From positions 31,335-95,334 of the forward strand of contig JAOQIN010000003.1 in assembly GCA_026134085.1 (NCBI GenBank): a stretch of DNA of 64,000 nt, read 5' to 3'. The number at the start of each line of letters is the position of its first letter. The stretch's first letter is position 1. The position numbers and the translations under genes were made by a program. The notes under the pieces were generated by a model. It saw only the letters and a program-made list of their open reading frames with translations. It ran no database searches and was not told the DNA's origin. Shown here piece after piece: positions 50,542-60,437 of the stretch. This DNA comes from Candidatus Methanoxibalbensis ujae. GTDB taxonomy: Archaea; Halobacteriota; Syntropharchaeia; Alkanophagales; Methanospirareceae.

Positions 50542-51600
50542 ATGAGAGCAAATGAACATGTAAGCGGAGGGGAAAGAACAGCGAAAGTCAGGCTTTCCGT
50601 CGGGATTCCGGCGCACAATGAAGAGCGAAACATAGGCAGTCTGCTCAGGAATGTTCTTGGGCAGCGTTTGAGCGATTGTGTTGAACTTGACAGCGTGATT
50701 GTTGTTGTCAGCGGGTGCACAGACCGCACAGCGGAAATTGTGGAGGAGATAGCCAGTGAAGACACACGGGTGCGCTTGATTCGTGAAGAAAAGCGCAGAG
50801 GTAAAGCGTCAGCGGTCAACCTGATACTGAAGGAGTCAAGAGGATGCGATATTCTGGTAATGCTGTCCGCAGACAACATTCCCACAGCCGGAAGCATTGA
50901 GGAGATCATAAAACCATTCCTCCACGAATCGTCCCTTCACGAATCAAAACCATTCCTCCACAAATCGTTCCTCCACAAATCAGGAGAATGCGCTGAGCAT
51001 AGAAACTGCGACTGCGAGGTGGTGCGGCGAATAGGATGGCGAATAGGATGTGTGAGCGGAAGACCATTGCCCGTGAACGATAATCGCACACTTTTCGGCT
51101 TTGCATCTCATCTGCTGTGGAACCTGCATCACTTGATTTCAATGCGATATCCCAAACTCACAGGCGAATTTTATGCGATGCGTGTTGGAATTGTTGACAG
51201 ATTGCCGACAAATATAGTGAATGATGACCTTTACATTGAATATGCTGTGAGGAGAAAGGGTTATGCGATAGTTTATGCGGATAAAGCAAAATCTCTCATG
51301 CGAGGTCCTGAGACATTGGGCGACTTCATCCGTCAGCGCGTGCGTGTCCATATCGGGCATTATCAGATCGCCGGAATGACGGGATACAGACCAAAAACAA
51401 CGAGCATAAGCGACACAATAAGGCATTTGATCGCATTGACTTCGTTTCATAATATGCATTTCATCGCAGCATCTGCTTTTTTTGAGATGATTGCCCGTAT
51501 TGTGGCGTTTTTCAAATTCCATTCCGGGAGGATCCCCGTCATGTGGATGCCAGTCGAGACAACAAAAACACTTCAAGACGGGCTGCATCAGCGTCAATAG
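50542..51600 (+). CDS. Family 2-like glycosyltransferase
   Basis: LSVGIPAHNEERNIGSLLRNVL, VVSGCTDRTAEIVEEIA, KRRGKASAVNLIL, LVMLSADNIP. Confidence 0.9.
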   Translation: MRANEHVSGGERTAKVRLSVGIPAHNEERNIGSLLRNVLGQRLSDCVELDSVIVVVSGCTDRTAEIVEEIASEDTRVRLIREEKRRGKASAVNLILKESRGCDILVMLSADNIPTAGSIEEIIKPFLHESSLHESKPFLHKSFLHKSGECAEHRNCDCEVVRRIGWRIGCVSGRPLPVNDNRTLFGFASHLLWNLHHLISMRYPKLTGEFYAMRVGIVDRLPTNIVNDDLYIEYAVRRKGYAIVYADKAKSLMRGPETLGDFIRQRVRVHIGHYQIAGMTGYRPKTTSISDTIRHLIALTSFHNMHFIAASAFFEMIARIVAFFKFHSGRIPVMWMPVETTKTLQDGLHQRQ

Positions 51601-51624
51601 CTGCGCCATTATGCGAGCTGCATA

Positions 51625-52863
51625 TCATGCGAAATAGCTGCATATCATGCGAAGTAACACGCTCAACGCACTTCTGAAATTGCACAGCATGTTTGTGTAA
51701 GATGCGTTTGCGAGGGGGCAGTAGCAGGCACCAGCCTTTATAGCACGGCGGATTTCAGATGCTCGTGCTGAGCGCCAGATGCGATTGAAATCGTAGTCGC
51801 AGGCGCGGAGATTGCCGAATGAATATGTGTTTCCGAGCACGCAGCACGCCCACACATCACCTTGTGGTGATATCTGGCATGATGCAAATCCAGCATAACA
51901 CGGGACAACCTGACGGCGCTCCTCAAACACGCGCTTCATCATTTTGTAATACTCCATTCTGAAAGACTGCGTCATGCGCGTGATGAAATCTCCATGCACA
52001 CGCACGGATCTCATGATCTCAGCAAGCGCATTTGAAAGAGAATCCGCACGCGGCGTGATTTTACATCCGACCGTCATCAATTCCTCCCTCTCCTCAGCAA
52101 CCTCAAAAATGTGTGTATCAGCACCCAAGCCTCTCACAAACTCCGTTATCTCATGAATACTGTTCAGATTGTATATTGAGATGACAGTATGAACCCCTAT
52201 CTTGAGATCATATTCGTTTTTCAGCGCTCTCAATCGCTTATATGTGTCAATAAATCGCGAGAAATTGTTTTTAAATCCCCTTATCCAGTCATGCATATCT
52301 CCCACACCGTCAAGCGAGAGATTTATTATGAGCGCTGAACGTGCACCACCCCTTCCACTGCCTCCTCTGCTGCATTTCATTTCAATGAAACTTTTTCTGT
52401 CGTGTGTGCGCCTGAATTCAAGCATCTCCCGCACACGACGCTCTATCAGGCGAGGCATTGTCGCATTCGTCGGCACATTCACGATGTTGGGCTCACAGTG
52501 TTCTATAAGCGCACTGTAAATATGGGAGATGTCATCACGCAAAAAAGGCTCCCCTCCGCTCAGCGTCACCCAATACATGTTTTTACCAATTTTCTCAAAA
52601 ATATGATCATATTCTTCAAGATCAAGCTCATCATGATAATCTCTGAACCTCCATATGTTGCATGTTTTGCACCTGGAATTGCATTTATTGGTCACGCTTA
52701 TCGTGAAATTTACGGGATATGCCGGAAATCCAAGGCTTCTGAATGCTTTCAATTCCAGAATCCTCAGCAGCAAACGCAAGTTATGCATGAGATGGCACCT
52801 CCCGATCATCACCCGCTCGTCACACTCGCAACGCATGGCAGACGGCACACGCATCAACAGCAC
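51625..52863 (-). CDS. Radical SAM protein with C-terminal Cys cluster
   Basis: VTNKCNSRCKTCNIWRF (CxxxCxxC), WVTLSGGEPFLRDD, ASCQISPQGDVWACCVLG. Confidence 0.92.
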   Translation of the reverse strand: MLLMRVPSAMRCECDERVMIGRCHLMHNLRLLLRILELKAFRSLGFPAYPVNFTISVTNKCNSRCKTCNIWRFRDYHDELDLEEYDHIFEKIGKNMYWVTLSGGEPFLRDDISHIYSALIEHCEPNIVNVPTNATMPRLIERRVREMLEFRRTHDRKSFIEMKCSRGGSGRGGARSALIINLSLDGVGDMHDWIRGFKNNFSRFIDTYKRLRALKNEYDLKIGVHTVISIYNLNSIHEITEFVRGLGADTHIFEVAEEREELMTVGCKITPRADSLSNALAEIMRSVRVHGDFITRMTQSFRMEYYKMMKRVFEERRQVVPCYAGFASCQISPQGDVWACCVLGNTYSFGNLRACDYDFNRIWRSARASEIRRAIKAGACYCPLANASYTNMLCNFRSALSVLLRMICSYFA

Positions 52864-52895
52864 GCATCAACAGGCAGCACCACTCTGCAGCGCTG

Positions 52896-53975
52896 CTAGT
52901 AGATTCGCAATTCTGCAATATCATCGTCGCGTGCAGGTTTCACGAAGAATGATTGTTTTTTGTCCGCATATCTCACGATCACTTCAACGCCCGGCATATA
53001 TCTCGCATCCGAGTAGCGTGCGGTTATTCTTGCGGCGGTTTCTATTGCCGCTCTCACCTCATCAACATCTGAATCAACCTCCGATGAGAGATCAGCATCC
53101 ACAGCCCTTTCTATTATATCCGCGCTGAGATTCTCATTCTCGAGAAGAGTTATCGGGCTGCCAATGCGAGGCACTTCAAGCACGACATCTGAGGGGCGCT
53201 TCATGGACAACAGCCGATTGTTCTCATCTGCATTTCTTCCGACGATGATTTTGAACTGTTTGAACCTGAAATGTCTGCCCACTTTCAATCGCTCGACATC
53301 GCTCACAGACACATGCGATTTATGTGCGAAGAGGTCCCTCAATTTAGCTGCAAACTCTCTGTTCGTGAGCAAGCAGCCGCCTGCCGGCGAAGCCACATGG
53401 GATAGAGAAATGCCCAAATTCCGTGCAAGTGCGATCTGCATCTTTCGGCTTCTACCTCGTATCGCAAGCAGATTTTTCCTGTCAATCCAGCCCTCAATCT
53501 CGGGAATTGTTCTGGGAAGAAGCTTTGCTGACAGAGGCCTCAAAACAAAACCTTCCAATCCCGCCTCCCTCGCGGTGAGTCTCAATGCCCTCCAGTGCTG
53601 GCTCATAGGTCTTTCGTCAAGAACCTCACCTGTGATTATAAAAGAAGCGCCTGTGCGTTCAGCAATATCCCTCGCCTTCCTCAACATGAATATACGACAG
53701 TCTATGCACGGGTTCATAGCAGTGCCATATCCAAATTTCGGATTTCTGACAACCTGCAAAAACTCCTCATCCGCACGGACAATTACAAGGGGAATGCCTA
53801 TCTCAGCGGAAGATGAGATTGCATAATTCTCACTTTTTATAAATGGCATCTTCACATGCACTCCAACAACAGATATTCCCTGATCCTTCACAATTTTCGC
53901 CGCAAGCACAGAGTCCAAACCACCTGAAATAAGTGCAATCGCCTTCATTTTCCCCGCGGCAAGCGGTGCCGGCAT
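52896..53975 (-). CDS. MnmA/ThiI-like PP-loop protein
   Basis: AIALISGGLDSVLAAKIV, NPCIDCRIFMLRKARDIAERTGASFIITGEVLDERPMSQHWRAL. Confidence 0.85.
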   Translation of the reverse strand: MPAPLAAGKMKAIALISGGLDSVLAAKIVKDQGISVVGVHVKMPFIKSENYAISSSAEIGIPLVIVRADEEFLQVVRNPKFGYGTAMNPCIDCRIFMLRKARDIAERTGASFIITGEVLDERPMSQHWRALRLTAREAGLEGFVLRPLSAKLLPRTIPEIEGWIDRKNLLAIRGRSRKMQIALARNLGISLSHVASPAGGCLLTNREFAAKLRDLFAHKSHVSVSDVERLKVGRHFRFKQFKIIVGRNADENNRLLSMKRPSDVVLEVPRIGSPITLLENENLSADIIERAVDADLSSEVDSDVDEVRAAIETAARITARYSDARYMPGVEVIVRYADKKQSFFVKPARDDDIAELRIY

Positions 53976-54028
53976 GCAGATTTATCTGATCAATCTGACT
54001 GATCACGGTGCCCTATCACGATAACTTA

Positions 54029-55462
54029 TCACGAAAGCGAATACCGATCACTGCTCTCCGGGTTGATCAATTTGGATATCGCTTCAGACCACTGCTTGCG
54101 CCATGGCGGCGTCTCAGGAACGGGCGTTGTCCGTGCGTCTTTGCGGATCACCACAATCACATCCTCGGGACATGCCTTCTCACATGCTCCGCAGAATATG
54201 CATACTGATGTCTCAACATCAACACGCCCTCTCATCCCGTCACGCCTCTTCTCTCCATTCTCCTGATCTCCCTCTTTTTTCTCCTCTTCCTCCTTTTTCA
54301 TCTCTCCCTCCCCTTCCCTCTCCTCCTCTTTTTTCTCCTCTCCTTCCCACACGACGAACCACGCGTTGAAAGGACACACATCACGACATATGCTGCAACC
54401 GCTTGGATCGCATTTTTCAATGTTTTGCAACATGATATCGCCATAAAAGGGCTTCTCAACAGAAATTGCATCATAAGGGCACACAAACACACACCAGCCG
54501 CACTTCTTGCACTTTCGCTCGTCCACAATCAGCCGACCTCCACACTTGAGTCGTGCTATCATGTCCTCGGTCAGAGGCACAATGCTGTCCTTCCCATCAC
54601 ATCCGCCTTCTTCGCCCACTTCGTCCATGCTTTCCCCGCCTGTTTCTGCAACACGCACTTTTATTGCGTTTTCAGGACATAATATCACGCATATTCCACA
54701 ATAATCGCATGCATTTTCATCAACGATCAGATCTGCAAAAGGCACAGGCTCTTCAACAGAAAATTCACGCTCAACAATCATAAAAGCATCGCAGAACTTC
54801 GTGCACACACCGCATAAACTGCATTTTTCCATATCCACTTCTATCTCTCCGCTGCGAGTATCGTCAAAAGGCGCTATCTCCTCCTTCTTGGGAAGTGACC
54901 ACTCAACTTCAAGCGCATCCATAGGACACACACGCTCACATAACATGCATGGCAGACACTTCTCCTCATCAACATTTATCGTGGGATTCAGATGTGGATA
55001 TCCCTCAACCTCCATGAAATTCTTCCACTCCCCGTGTTCATCTCGACCTGTTCGTGCATTATCATTGTCTGCTCCTCTCACTTTATCCACATTTTTCGTG
55101 CATATGAACATTTCAAATGCGTTATAAGGGCAAAAAGCAGCACACATACCACAAAATGGGCACTTATCAACATCCATTATCACAGGAGGTGCGTCCAATC
55201 CGGCTGCAATCTCCGTCACAGGTCCCAATTCCAATGCATTTGTGGGACAGATATCAACACAAATTCCGCAGCCATTACAGCTTTTATAATCATAAACAAG
55301 TTCTCTTCTCTCAACCTCCCTCAGTGCTGTTTCTCCTCTCTCCTCAGATTGCTCGCCGCTTGCCTCTGCCTCCGCATATGTGGAGGGTGCTGGCGCCACC
55401 AGACATGTCTGAAAATACACGAATTTCGTGTCCCTCACATCCATGCCACGCTTCACTATCAT
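54029..55462 (-). CDS. Polyferredoxin with about eight [4Fe-4S] motifs
   Basis: Repeated CxxCxxCxxxCP-like motifs; Glu/Lys-rich insertion before the last cluster. Confidence 0.9.
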   Translation of the reverse strand: MIVKRGMDVRDTKFVYFQTCLVAPAPSTYAEAEASGEQSEERGETALREVERRELVYDYKSCNGCGICVDICPTNALELGPVTEIAAGLDAPPVIMDVDKCPFCGMCAAFCPYNAFEMFICTKNVDKVRGADNDNARTGRDEHGEWKNFMEVEGYPHLNPTINVDEEKCLPCMLCERVCPMDALEVEWSLPKKEEIAPFDDTRSGEIEVDMEKCSLCGVCTKFCDAFMIVEREFSVEEPVPFADLIVDENACDYCGICVILCPENAIKVRVAETGGESMDEVGEEGGCDGKDSIVPLTEDMIARLKCGGRLIVDERKCKKCGWCVFVCPYDAISVEKPFYGDIMLQNIEKCDPSGCSICRDVCPFNAWFVVWEGEEKKEEEREGEGEMKKEEEEKKEGDQENGEKRRDGMRGRVDVETSVCIFCGACEKACPEDVIVVIRKDARTTPVPETPPWRKQWSEAISKLINPESSDRYSLS

Positions 55463-55490
55463 GCCTCACTCACATACATCCACTCACATC

Positions 55491-56633
55491 TCACACGCAG
55501 CTCTTTCTGACAGCGATGTCAAGGCCAAGTATAAATGTGTACGGCGAATAAGGGCGCACCTTGCGCGCATCGATCACATCAACCGAGACATCAAAGCCCG
55601 CAGACGAAGCTGCTTTTTCAATATGTGTCATCAGTTTCTGTTCAGCACGCCTTATAGCAACCTCTTTCCTGCCGCGCATTGCCCTGTCCTCTGTGTATGC
55701 GGATTCAATCGTGTAATAATGTATTATGCCTCTTTCCTTAAGCATTGTAACAGCTTCTTTCAGGAAAGTATGAGATTCCCTGGGCAGATTCATTATTATT
55801 CTGTCTGCAAAATTTTCAAATTGATTGTAAATATTGCTGACATTCTCATTTATCGCAACGATATTTGAGACTTTGTTGAGCTTCATGTTCTCTCTCAGGT
55901 AAAATATGGCATCTGGATTTATGTCAATTGCTATTATGATGCTTTTTGGTGAGCATTTGGCTATCTGAATTGAGAAGCATCCGACACCCGCGAACATATC
56001 TATTATGCGCTCTCCTTCCGCGGCTGCTGTGGAAGCAACGGCGGACGCAATTCTCGCACGCTCTGTTGCGAGTTTGGGATTGAAGTAAACTTTCTCAATG
56101 TCAAGTTTGAACCTGCAGCCGTTCTCCCTGTGTACTGTCTCTGTTCGCTGTTCTCCTGCTATTATTCTCAGATTCCGCCTGCGGAAAACGCCCTCAACAC
56201 CTGAGACCTTCATCGCGACGACCTTCACATGCTTGTGCCTTCGCATGATCTCCGCAGCCATCTCGGAGATTGATATTTTGGAATCGTCTGAAATCTCGGA
56301 ATCATCTGAAATGGAATCAGAAGCGTATGAATCGCTCACCGAAGCGTATGAATCGCTCAACTGAAGCACGGCAATGTCGCCGATGATCTCATATGGTATC
56401 CTCATCACAGACGTTTCTTCACTGACCTCAAACATTCTTCTCATAAAAACTGCCCTGTTAAGAATCCTCATAATTTCGTCAGATGGCTTTCCGAAAAGCG
56501 GGAAGAAAAGAAAATCGCCTTCAGAAACCACCCTCGCCTCCGTGCTCAACAGCGCGTGCTCACGCAGGATCGCACGCACCTCCTCACCATGCTTCTTCTC
56601 CACTCTCACACAGAAAAGCTCTTTTCTTGCCAT
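55491..56633 (-). CDS. tRNA (guanine-N1)-methyltransferase Trm5-like
   Basis: VYFNPKLATERARIA, IIDMFAGVGCFSIQIAK, IMNLPRESHTFLKEA. Confidence 0.92.
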   Translation of the reverse strand: MARKELFCVRVEKKHGEEVRAILREHALLSTEARVVSEGDFLFFPLFGKPSDEIMRILNRAVFMRRMFEVSEETSVMRIPYEIIGDIAVLQLSDSYASVSDSYASDSISDDSEISDDSKISISEMAAEIMRRHKHVKVVAMKVSGVEGVFRRRNLRIIAGEQRTETVHRENGCRFKLDIEKVYFNPKLATERARIASAVASTAAAEGERIIDMFAGVGCFSIQIAKCSPKSIIIAIDINPDAIFYLRENMKLNKVSNIVAINENVSNIYNQFENFADRIIMNLPRESHTFLKEAVTMLKERGIIHYYTIESAYTEDRAMRGRKEVAIRRAEQKLMTHIEKAASSAGFDVSVDVIDARKVRPYSPYTFILGLDIAVRKSCV

Positions 56634-56690
56634 AATACTGTATTTCCCTCTTAATCATCCTCCCATAAATAATTGCTCAGCTAATTATCT

Positions 56691-56753
56691 GGCAACGGTG
56701 GCAACGGTGGCAACGGTGGCAATGGTGGCAACGGTGGCAACGGTGGCAATGGA
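56691..56753. repeat. 9-bp tandem repeat (GGCAACGGT) x7
   Basis: Direct reading, two units with GGCAATGGT/A variants. Confidence 0.95.
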
Positions 56754-57384
56754 TAATGGAACCGCATAGTAACAGTGAGGAGAGAAAACCCTTCAGCTCA
56801 TGCATTTGAAAAGGATAAGCAGAAGCAGAATGACCTCCTCTTATGGCATACAGTGAGGAGAGGTTCCTCACAGAGGAAACTTCATCTGTCTCACTTTGCA
56901 TGGCACAGGTCTATCATTGCATAATTTTCCCATACTCCCGCTACAAATGCAGGTGGAGCATTTATTAAAGCAGAAATGAATAAAGGCAAAGAATAAAGGC
57001 AAACAACGGGGTTCATGTGGTTACAGAGGGGATAATGAGGGAACAAATAAGTGAAAAAAAATTGATTATAATTATTTTTGAACTTTTTTATATAATACTC
57101 ACTTAATATTCACCCCTCCATCAAAATTTTATTTACATATTTTTGTTTTTTCAGAAATTTACTTTTAATTTAATCCAGTTTGCAATATAAGTCCGATCAT
57201 TTCATCGGCCCTCCGTCCTTTCATATTCAATGTAATGGATTTGTTCACTTAATGTATACTTTACATACAAACTATTTGCACAAAGTGAACATATCCCATT
57301 GAATCAGGGAAAATCTTTTTATGAATATGATAAAGATAAGGAGATAAGGATTGAGGGGGAGCGGAGCGGCTATAATGCTGGATA

Positions 57385-57930
57385 ATGCTGGAGGATGGTC
57401 TGGAACATGAGACAGGATGGGATGATGAGAGATGGGGGGAAGAGATTATCATGTTGAATGATAATGCTGTGAATGATGCCGAATGTAATGCAGTTAATGA
57501 TGCAGCAAGTGTATTGATAGCGAGCAATTCAGCATTTATACGCATAATGTTGGCGACCACATTGCGCAAGATAGGATTTGATGTTATAGGTTTTGCGAGG
57601 AGGGGGGAAGAGGTTGTGTTGAAATGTGATGAATTACAACCAGATGTGCTTATTTTGGATGCGGAGCTTGATGATGGTTCTGACTGCATATCCGTTGCGA
57701 GGAGCATATCTGAGAATGGAGAGGCGCCTGCTGTCATCCTGATATTTCCCGTCTCCTCTGAGAGAAATGCTGAGGAAGCGGTGAGGGCTGTGAAGGCTGG
57801 TGTTGTCGGCTTTCTCATGAAACCCATCACTGAAGGAGATATAAAAACGAGAATAAGCGATTTGAGAGATTATTTGAAGGCACCACGGCGTGTGGCGGAG
57901 AGGGCAGAGAGTGTCGCGGAAAGCAAATGA
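57385..57930 (+). CDS. Receiver-like domain protein lacking the N-terminal acidic pair
   Basis: VLIASNSAFIRIML, PDVLILDAELDDG, FLMKPI. Confidence 0.75.
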   Translation: MLEDGLEHETGWDDERWGEEIIMLNDNAVNDAECNAVNDAASVLIASNSAFIRIMLATTLRKIGFDVIGFARRGEEVVLKCDELQPDVLILDAELDDGSDCISVARSISENGEAPAVILIFPVSSERNAEEAVRAVKAGVVGFLMKPITEGDIKTRISDLRDYLKAPRRVAERAESVAESK

Positions 57931-58049
57931 TTTGTTGTGACCTCCGCAAATGCATGGAGAGGAGGAGGGTATGCGGATGATATGAGGGCAGTTTTGTGAT
58001 ATGAGGGCGCTTTGTTTGATTATATGAAGGAAGGCGGGTGGTGTGAACT

Positions 58050-58547
58050 ATGAATGTTGAAGATGTAAACTGTGCTGAGGAAGAAAACTGTGCTGAGGAT
58101 GGAGGTAAAGAGGGATCAGAGGGTCGTGAAAGGGTCAGGATACTGCTTGTGGAAGATGATGAAACGCATGCATTTATCATAAGAAGAATACTGGAGCGAA
58201 GCAAATTGAATACTGAAATTTTTGAGGTGAGAGATGGAGAATCTGCTATGGATTTTCTGCTGAACAGAGGGGATTATGCGGATAAGAGCCTTTATCCGAG
58301 ACCTGATATTGTTCTGCTTGATCTGAGGTTGCCCGGTATTGATGGGACTGAGGTGTTGAGGAGGATAAAGGAAGAGGATGAGCTTCGCGATCTTTCAGTT
58401 GTGATATTGACATCATCTGAAAGTGATGAGGACATAATAAGGACATATGAGGACGGCGCATCTGGATATATTTTGAAATCCGCCTTTGTCCTGAAGAGTC
58501 CGCGGATGAATGGACTGCTTGACATAATCCTTTCACTTGTCAGGTGA
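58050..58547 (+). CDS. Response regulator receiver protein
   Basis: RILLVEDDETHAFIIRRIL, DIVLLDLRLPGIDG, VVILTSS, YILKSA. Confidence 0.92.
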   Translation: MNVEDVNCAEEENCAEDGGKEGSEGRERVRILLVEDDETHAFIIRRILERSKLNTEIFEVRDGESAMDFLLNRGDYADKSLYPRPDIVLLDLRLPGIDGTEVLRRIKEEDELRDLSVVILTSSESDEDIIRTYEDGASGYILKSAFVLKSPRMNGLLDIILSLVR

Positions 58548-58578
58548 CTTTATCTCCAATGTCAGGTGACTCCATCTC

Positions 58579-59775
58579 CTATTTCAGTGCGTGTTTTAGT
58601 GCATTTAATGCCATATCAAGTTGAGATCTGCTTATGACGAGAGGAGGAACAAGTCTTATCACAGTGTTTGCTGTGCAGTTCAATATGACACCGTGCTCCA
58701 GAGCCCTCTTCACAACTTTGTCACAGCGCTCTTCAAGCTCTATTCCTATCATCAATCCTCTCCCTCGCACCTCTCTCACAGATTCACATGAAGCCAGCTC
58801 ATCCCTCGCAACTCTCACAAAATATTCGCCGAGCTCCATAGAGCGTGAGACCAGATCATCATTCTCAATGACTCTCAGTGCAGCGAGTGCTGCCGCACAT
58901 GCGAGCGGATTTCCGCCAAATGTGGATGCATGTTCTCCACGCCCGAATGAGATGCCATCGCGAGCCAACATCGCGCCTATCGGAAAACCACCGCCGAGCG
59001 CCTTTGCCACAGTCATGATGTCGGGTTGAACGCCCTCATGATCCTTGCAGAACCATTTTCCGGTGCGTCCCAATCCCGTCTGGATCTCATCAAGTATCAT
59101 CAAAACATTTTTATCATCGCATATCTCGCGAACTCCTCTCAGATATCCATCAGGAGGAATCACAATACCTCCCTCTCCCTGAATTGGCTCAAGTATAACT
59201 GCTGCTGTCTCCTCATCTATTGCCTTTTCTATCGCATATGCATCTCCATAAGGCACAAAATTGACATCTTTTATCAGCAATTGCTCAAACATGCTGCGAT
59301 ATGAATGCGTTATGCTCAATGCACCGAGCGTCCTGCCGTGAAAGCTTCCCTCTGCTGCGATGAATTTTCGCTTTCCAGTGACCTTGAATGCGAGTTTAAG
59401 CGCTGCTTCAACACTTTCCGCACCTGAATTGCAGAAGAAAACACTGCTCATTCCTGTCAGCTCAACCAGCTTCTCCGCGAGATCAACCTGTGGAACGGTG
59501 TAATACAGGTTTGATGCGTGTATAAGGCGTTCAGCCTGTTCCTTTATCGCGTTCACCACAGCGGGATTGCAGTGACCGACATTGTTCACAGCAATTCCGG
59601 CAACACAATCAACATATTCCCTGCCGTTTATATCTCTGACAACCGCTCCCTTTCCCTCAACAATCACGATTCCAATCCTGTTGTATGTCTGCATTATGTG
59701 TTTTCGCTCTCTCTCAATCACATCCATCGATTTCAACTCCCTCCCCGTATGCTCGTCAGACACTCCACACCTCAT
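58579..59775 (-). CDS. Class III aminotransferase, acetylornithine/ArgD-like
   Basis: YVDCVAGIAVNNVGHCNPAVV, FFCNSGAESVEAALKLA, LILDEIQTGLGRTGKWF, GGGFPIGAM. Confidence 0.92.
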   Translation of the reverse strand: MRCGVSDEHTGRELKSMDVIERERKHIMQTYNRIGIVIVEGKGAVVRDINGREYVDCVAGIAVNNVGHCNPAVVNAIKEQAERLIHASNLYYTVPQVDLAEKLVELTGMSSVFFCNSGAESVEAALKLAFKVTGKRKFIAAEGSFHGRTLGALSITHSYRSMFEQLLIKDVNFVPYGDAYAIEKAIDEETAAVILEPIQGEGGIVIPPDGYLRGVREICDDKNVLMILDEIQTGLGRTGKWFCKDHEGVQPDIMTVAKALGGGFPIGAMLARDGISFGRGEHASTFGGNPLACAAALAALRVIENDDLVSRSMELGEYFVRVARDELASCESVREVRGRGLMIGIELEERCDKVVKRALEHGVILNCTANTVIRLVPPLVISRSQLDMALNALKHALK

Positions 59776-59778
59776 CCC

Positions 59779-60174
59779 TCACTTTTCACGCTTTCCTTTC
59801 TGTCTGCTCTTCTTTTTCTCTTTTCGTGCTTTTTTCTTCGCCTTAATTTCACGCTGACTCTGTTTCTCCGCTCTTCCACTTTTTATCTCCGACGCAATTT
59901 TGCGCAGAAGATTGATTTTACTGGTTCTGGAAGGATCGGTGATGACCACCCTGCCAGAGCGCTCCCAATGCGACCGCGGATATGATTTGTGATGCTCAAC
60001 ATCAACACTAAGACCAAGTGACCGGGCAGCTTCAGCTATCTCGTCCACGCTCGGCGACTTCACCGCATCCCTCTGAGAAATTTTTCTGCCATCACTCCTG
60101 CTCCTGTTCGCATCAATGTATGCCGGCCATATTATCATGGCGCTGTTTTCCATAATAAAAAATGGAAATATCAT
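59779..60174 (-). CDS. srp19: Signal recognition particle 19 kDa protein
   Basis: IIWPAYIDANRSRSDGRKISQRDAVKSPSVDEIAEAARSLGL..HHKSYPRSHWERSGRV. Confidence 0.93.
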   Translation of the reverse strand: MIFPFFIMENSAMIIWPAYIDANRSRSDGRKISQRDAVKSPSVDEIAEAARSLGLSVDVEHHKSYPRSHWERSGRVVITDPSRTSKINLLRKIASEIKSGRAEKQSQREIKAKKKARKEKKKSRQKGKREK

Positions 60175-60349
60175 AAACTAATGCATTCGCTCATTGCACA
60201 TAGATACACGAGGCTCCTCGCCGGACGCTCCTCAAGCTTGAGATTCTCACAGGGTGTCATCCTGGCGTGGGCGACTGACTCCTCTGCTCCATTCACACCA
60301 TGAGGAAACTCAATTGGAAAATGGAATTGGAGTTTGTGGTAGAATAGAG

Positions 60350-60425
60350 GTGATAAAAACGATAAAAGCAATAAAAGCAATAAAAACAAAAAATAAAAAA
60401 TAAAAAACAAAAAATAAAAAATATC
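60350..60425 (-). terminator. Poly-T archaeal-type terminator region (minus strand)
   Basis: Minus strand T-rich runs immediately 3' of the 60438-63731 gene. Confidence 0.5.
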
Positions 60426-60437
60426 AAAGGGCTGTTT

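Noticed and set aside
56691-56753. CRISPR array candidate
   Set aside because: Units are contiguous 9-mers with no spacers.
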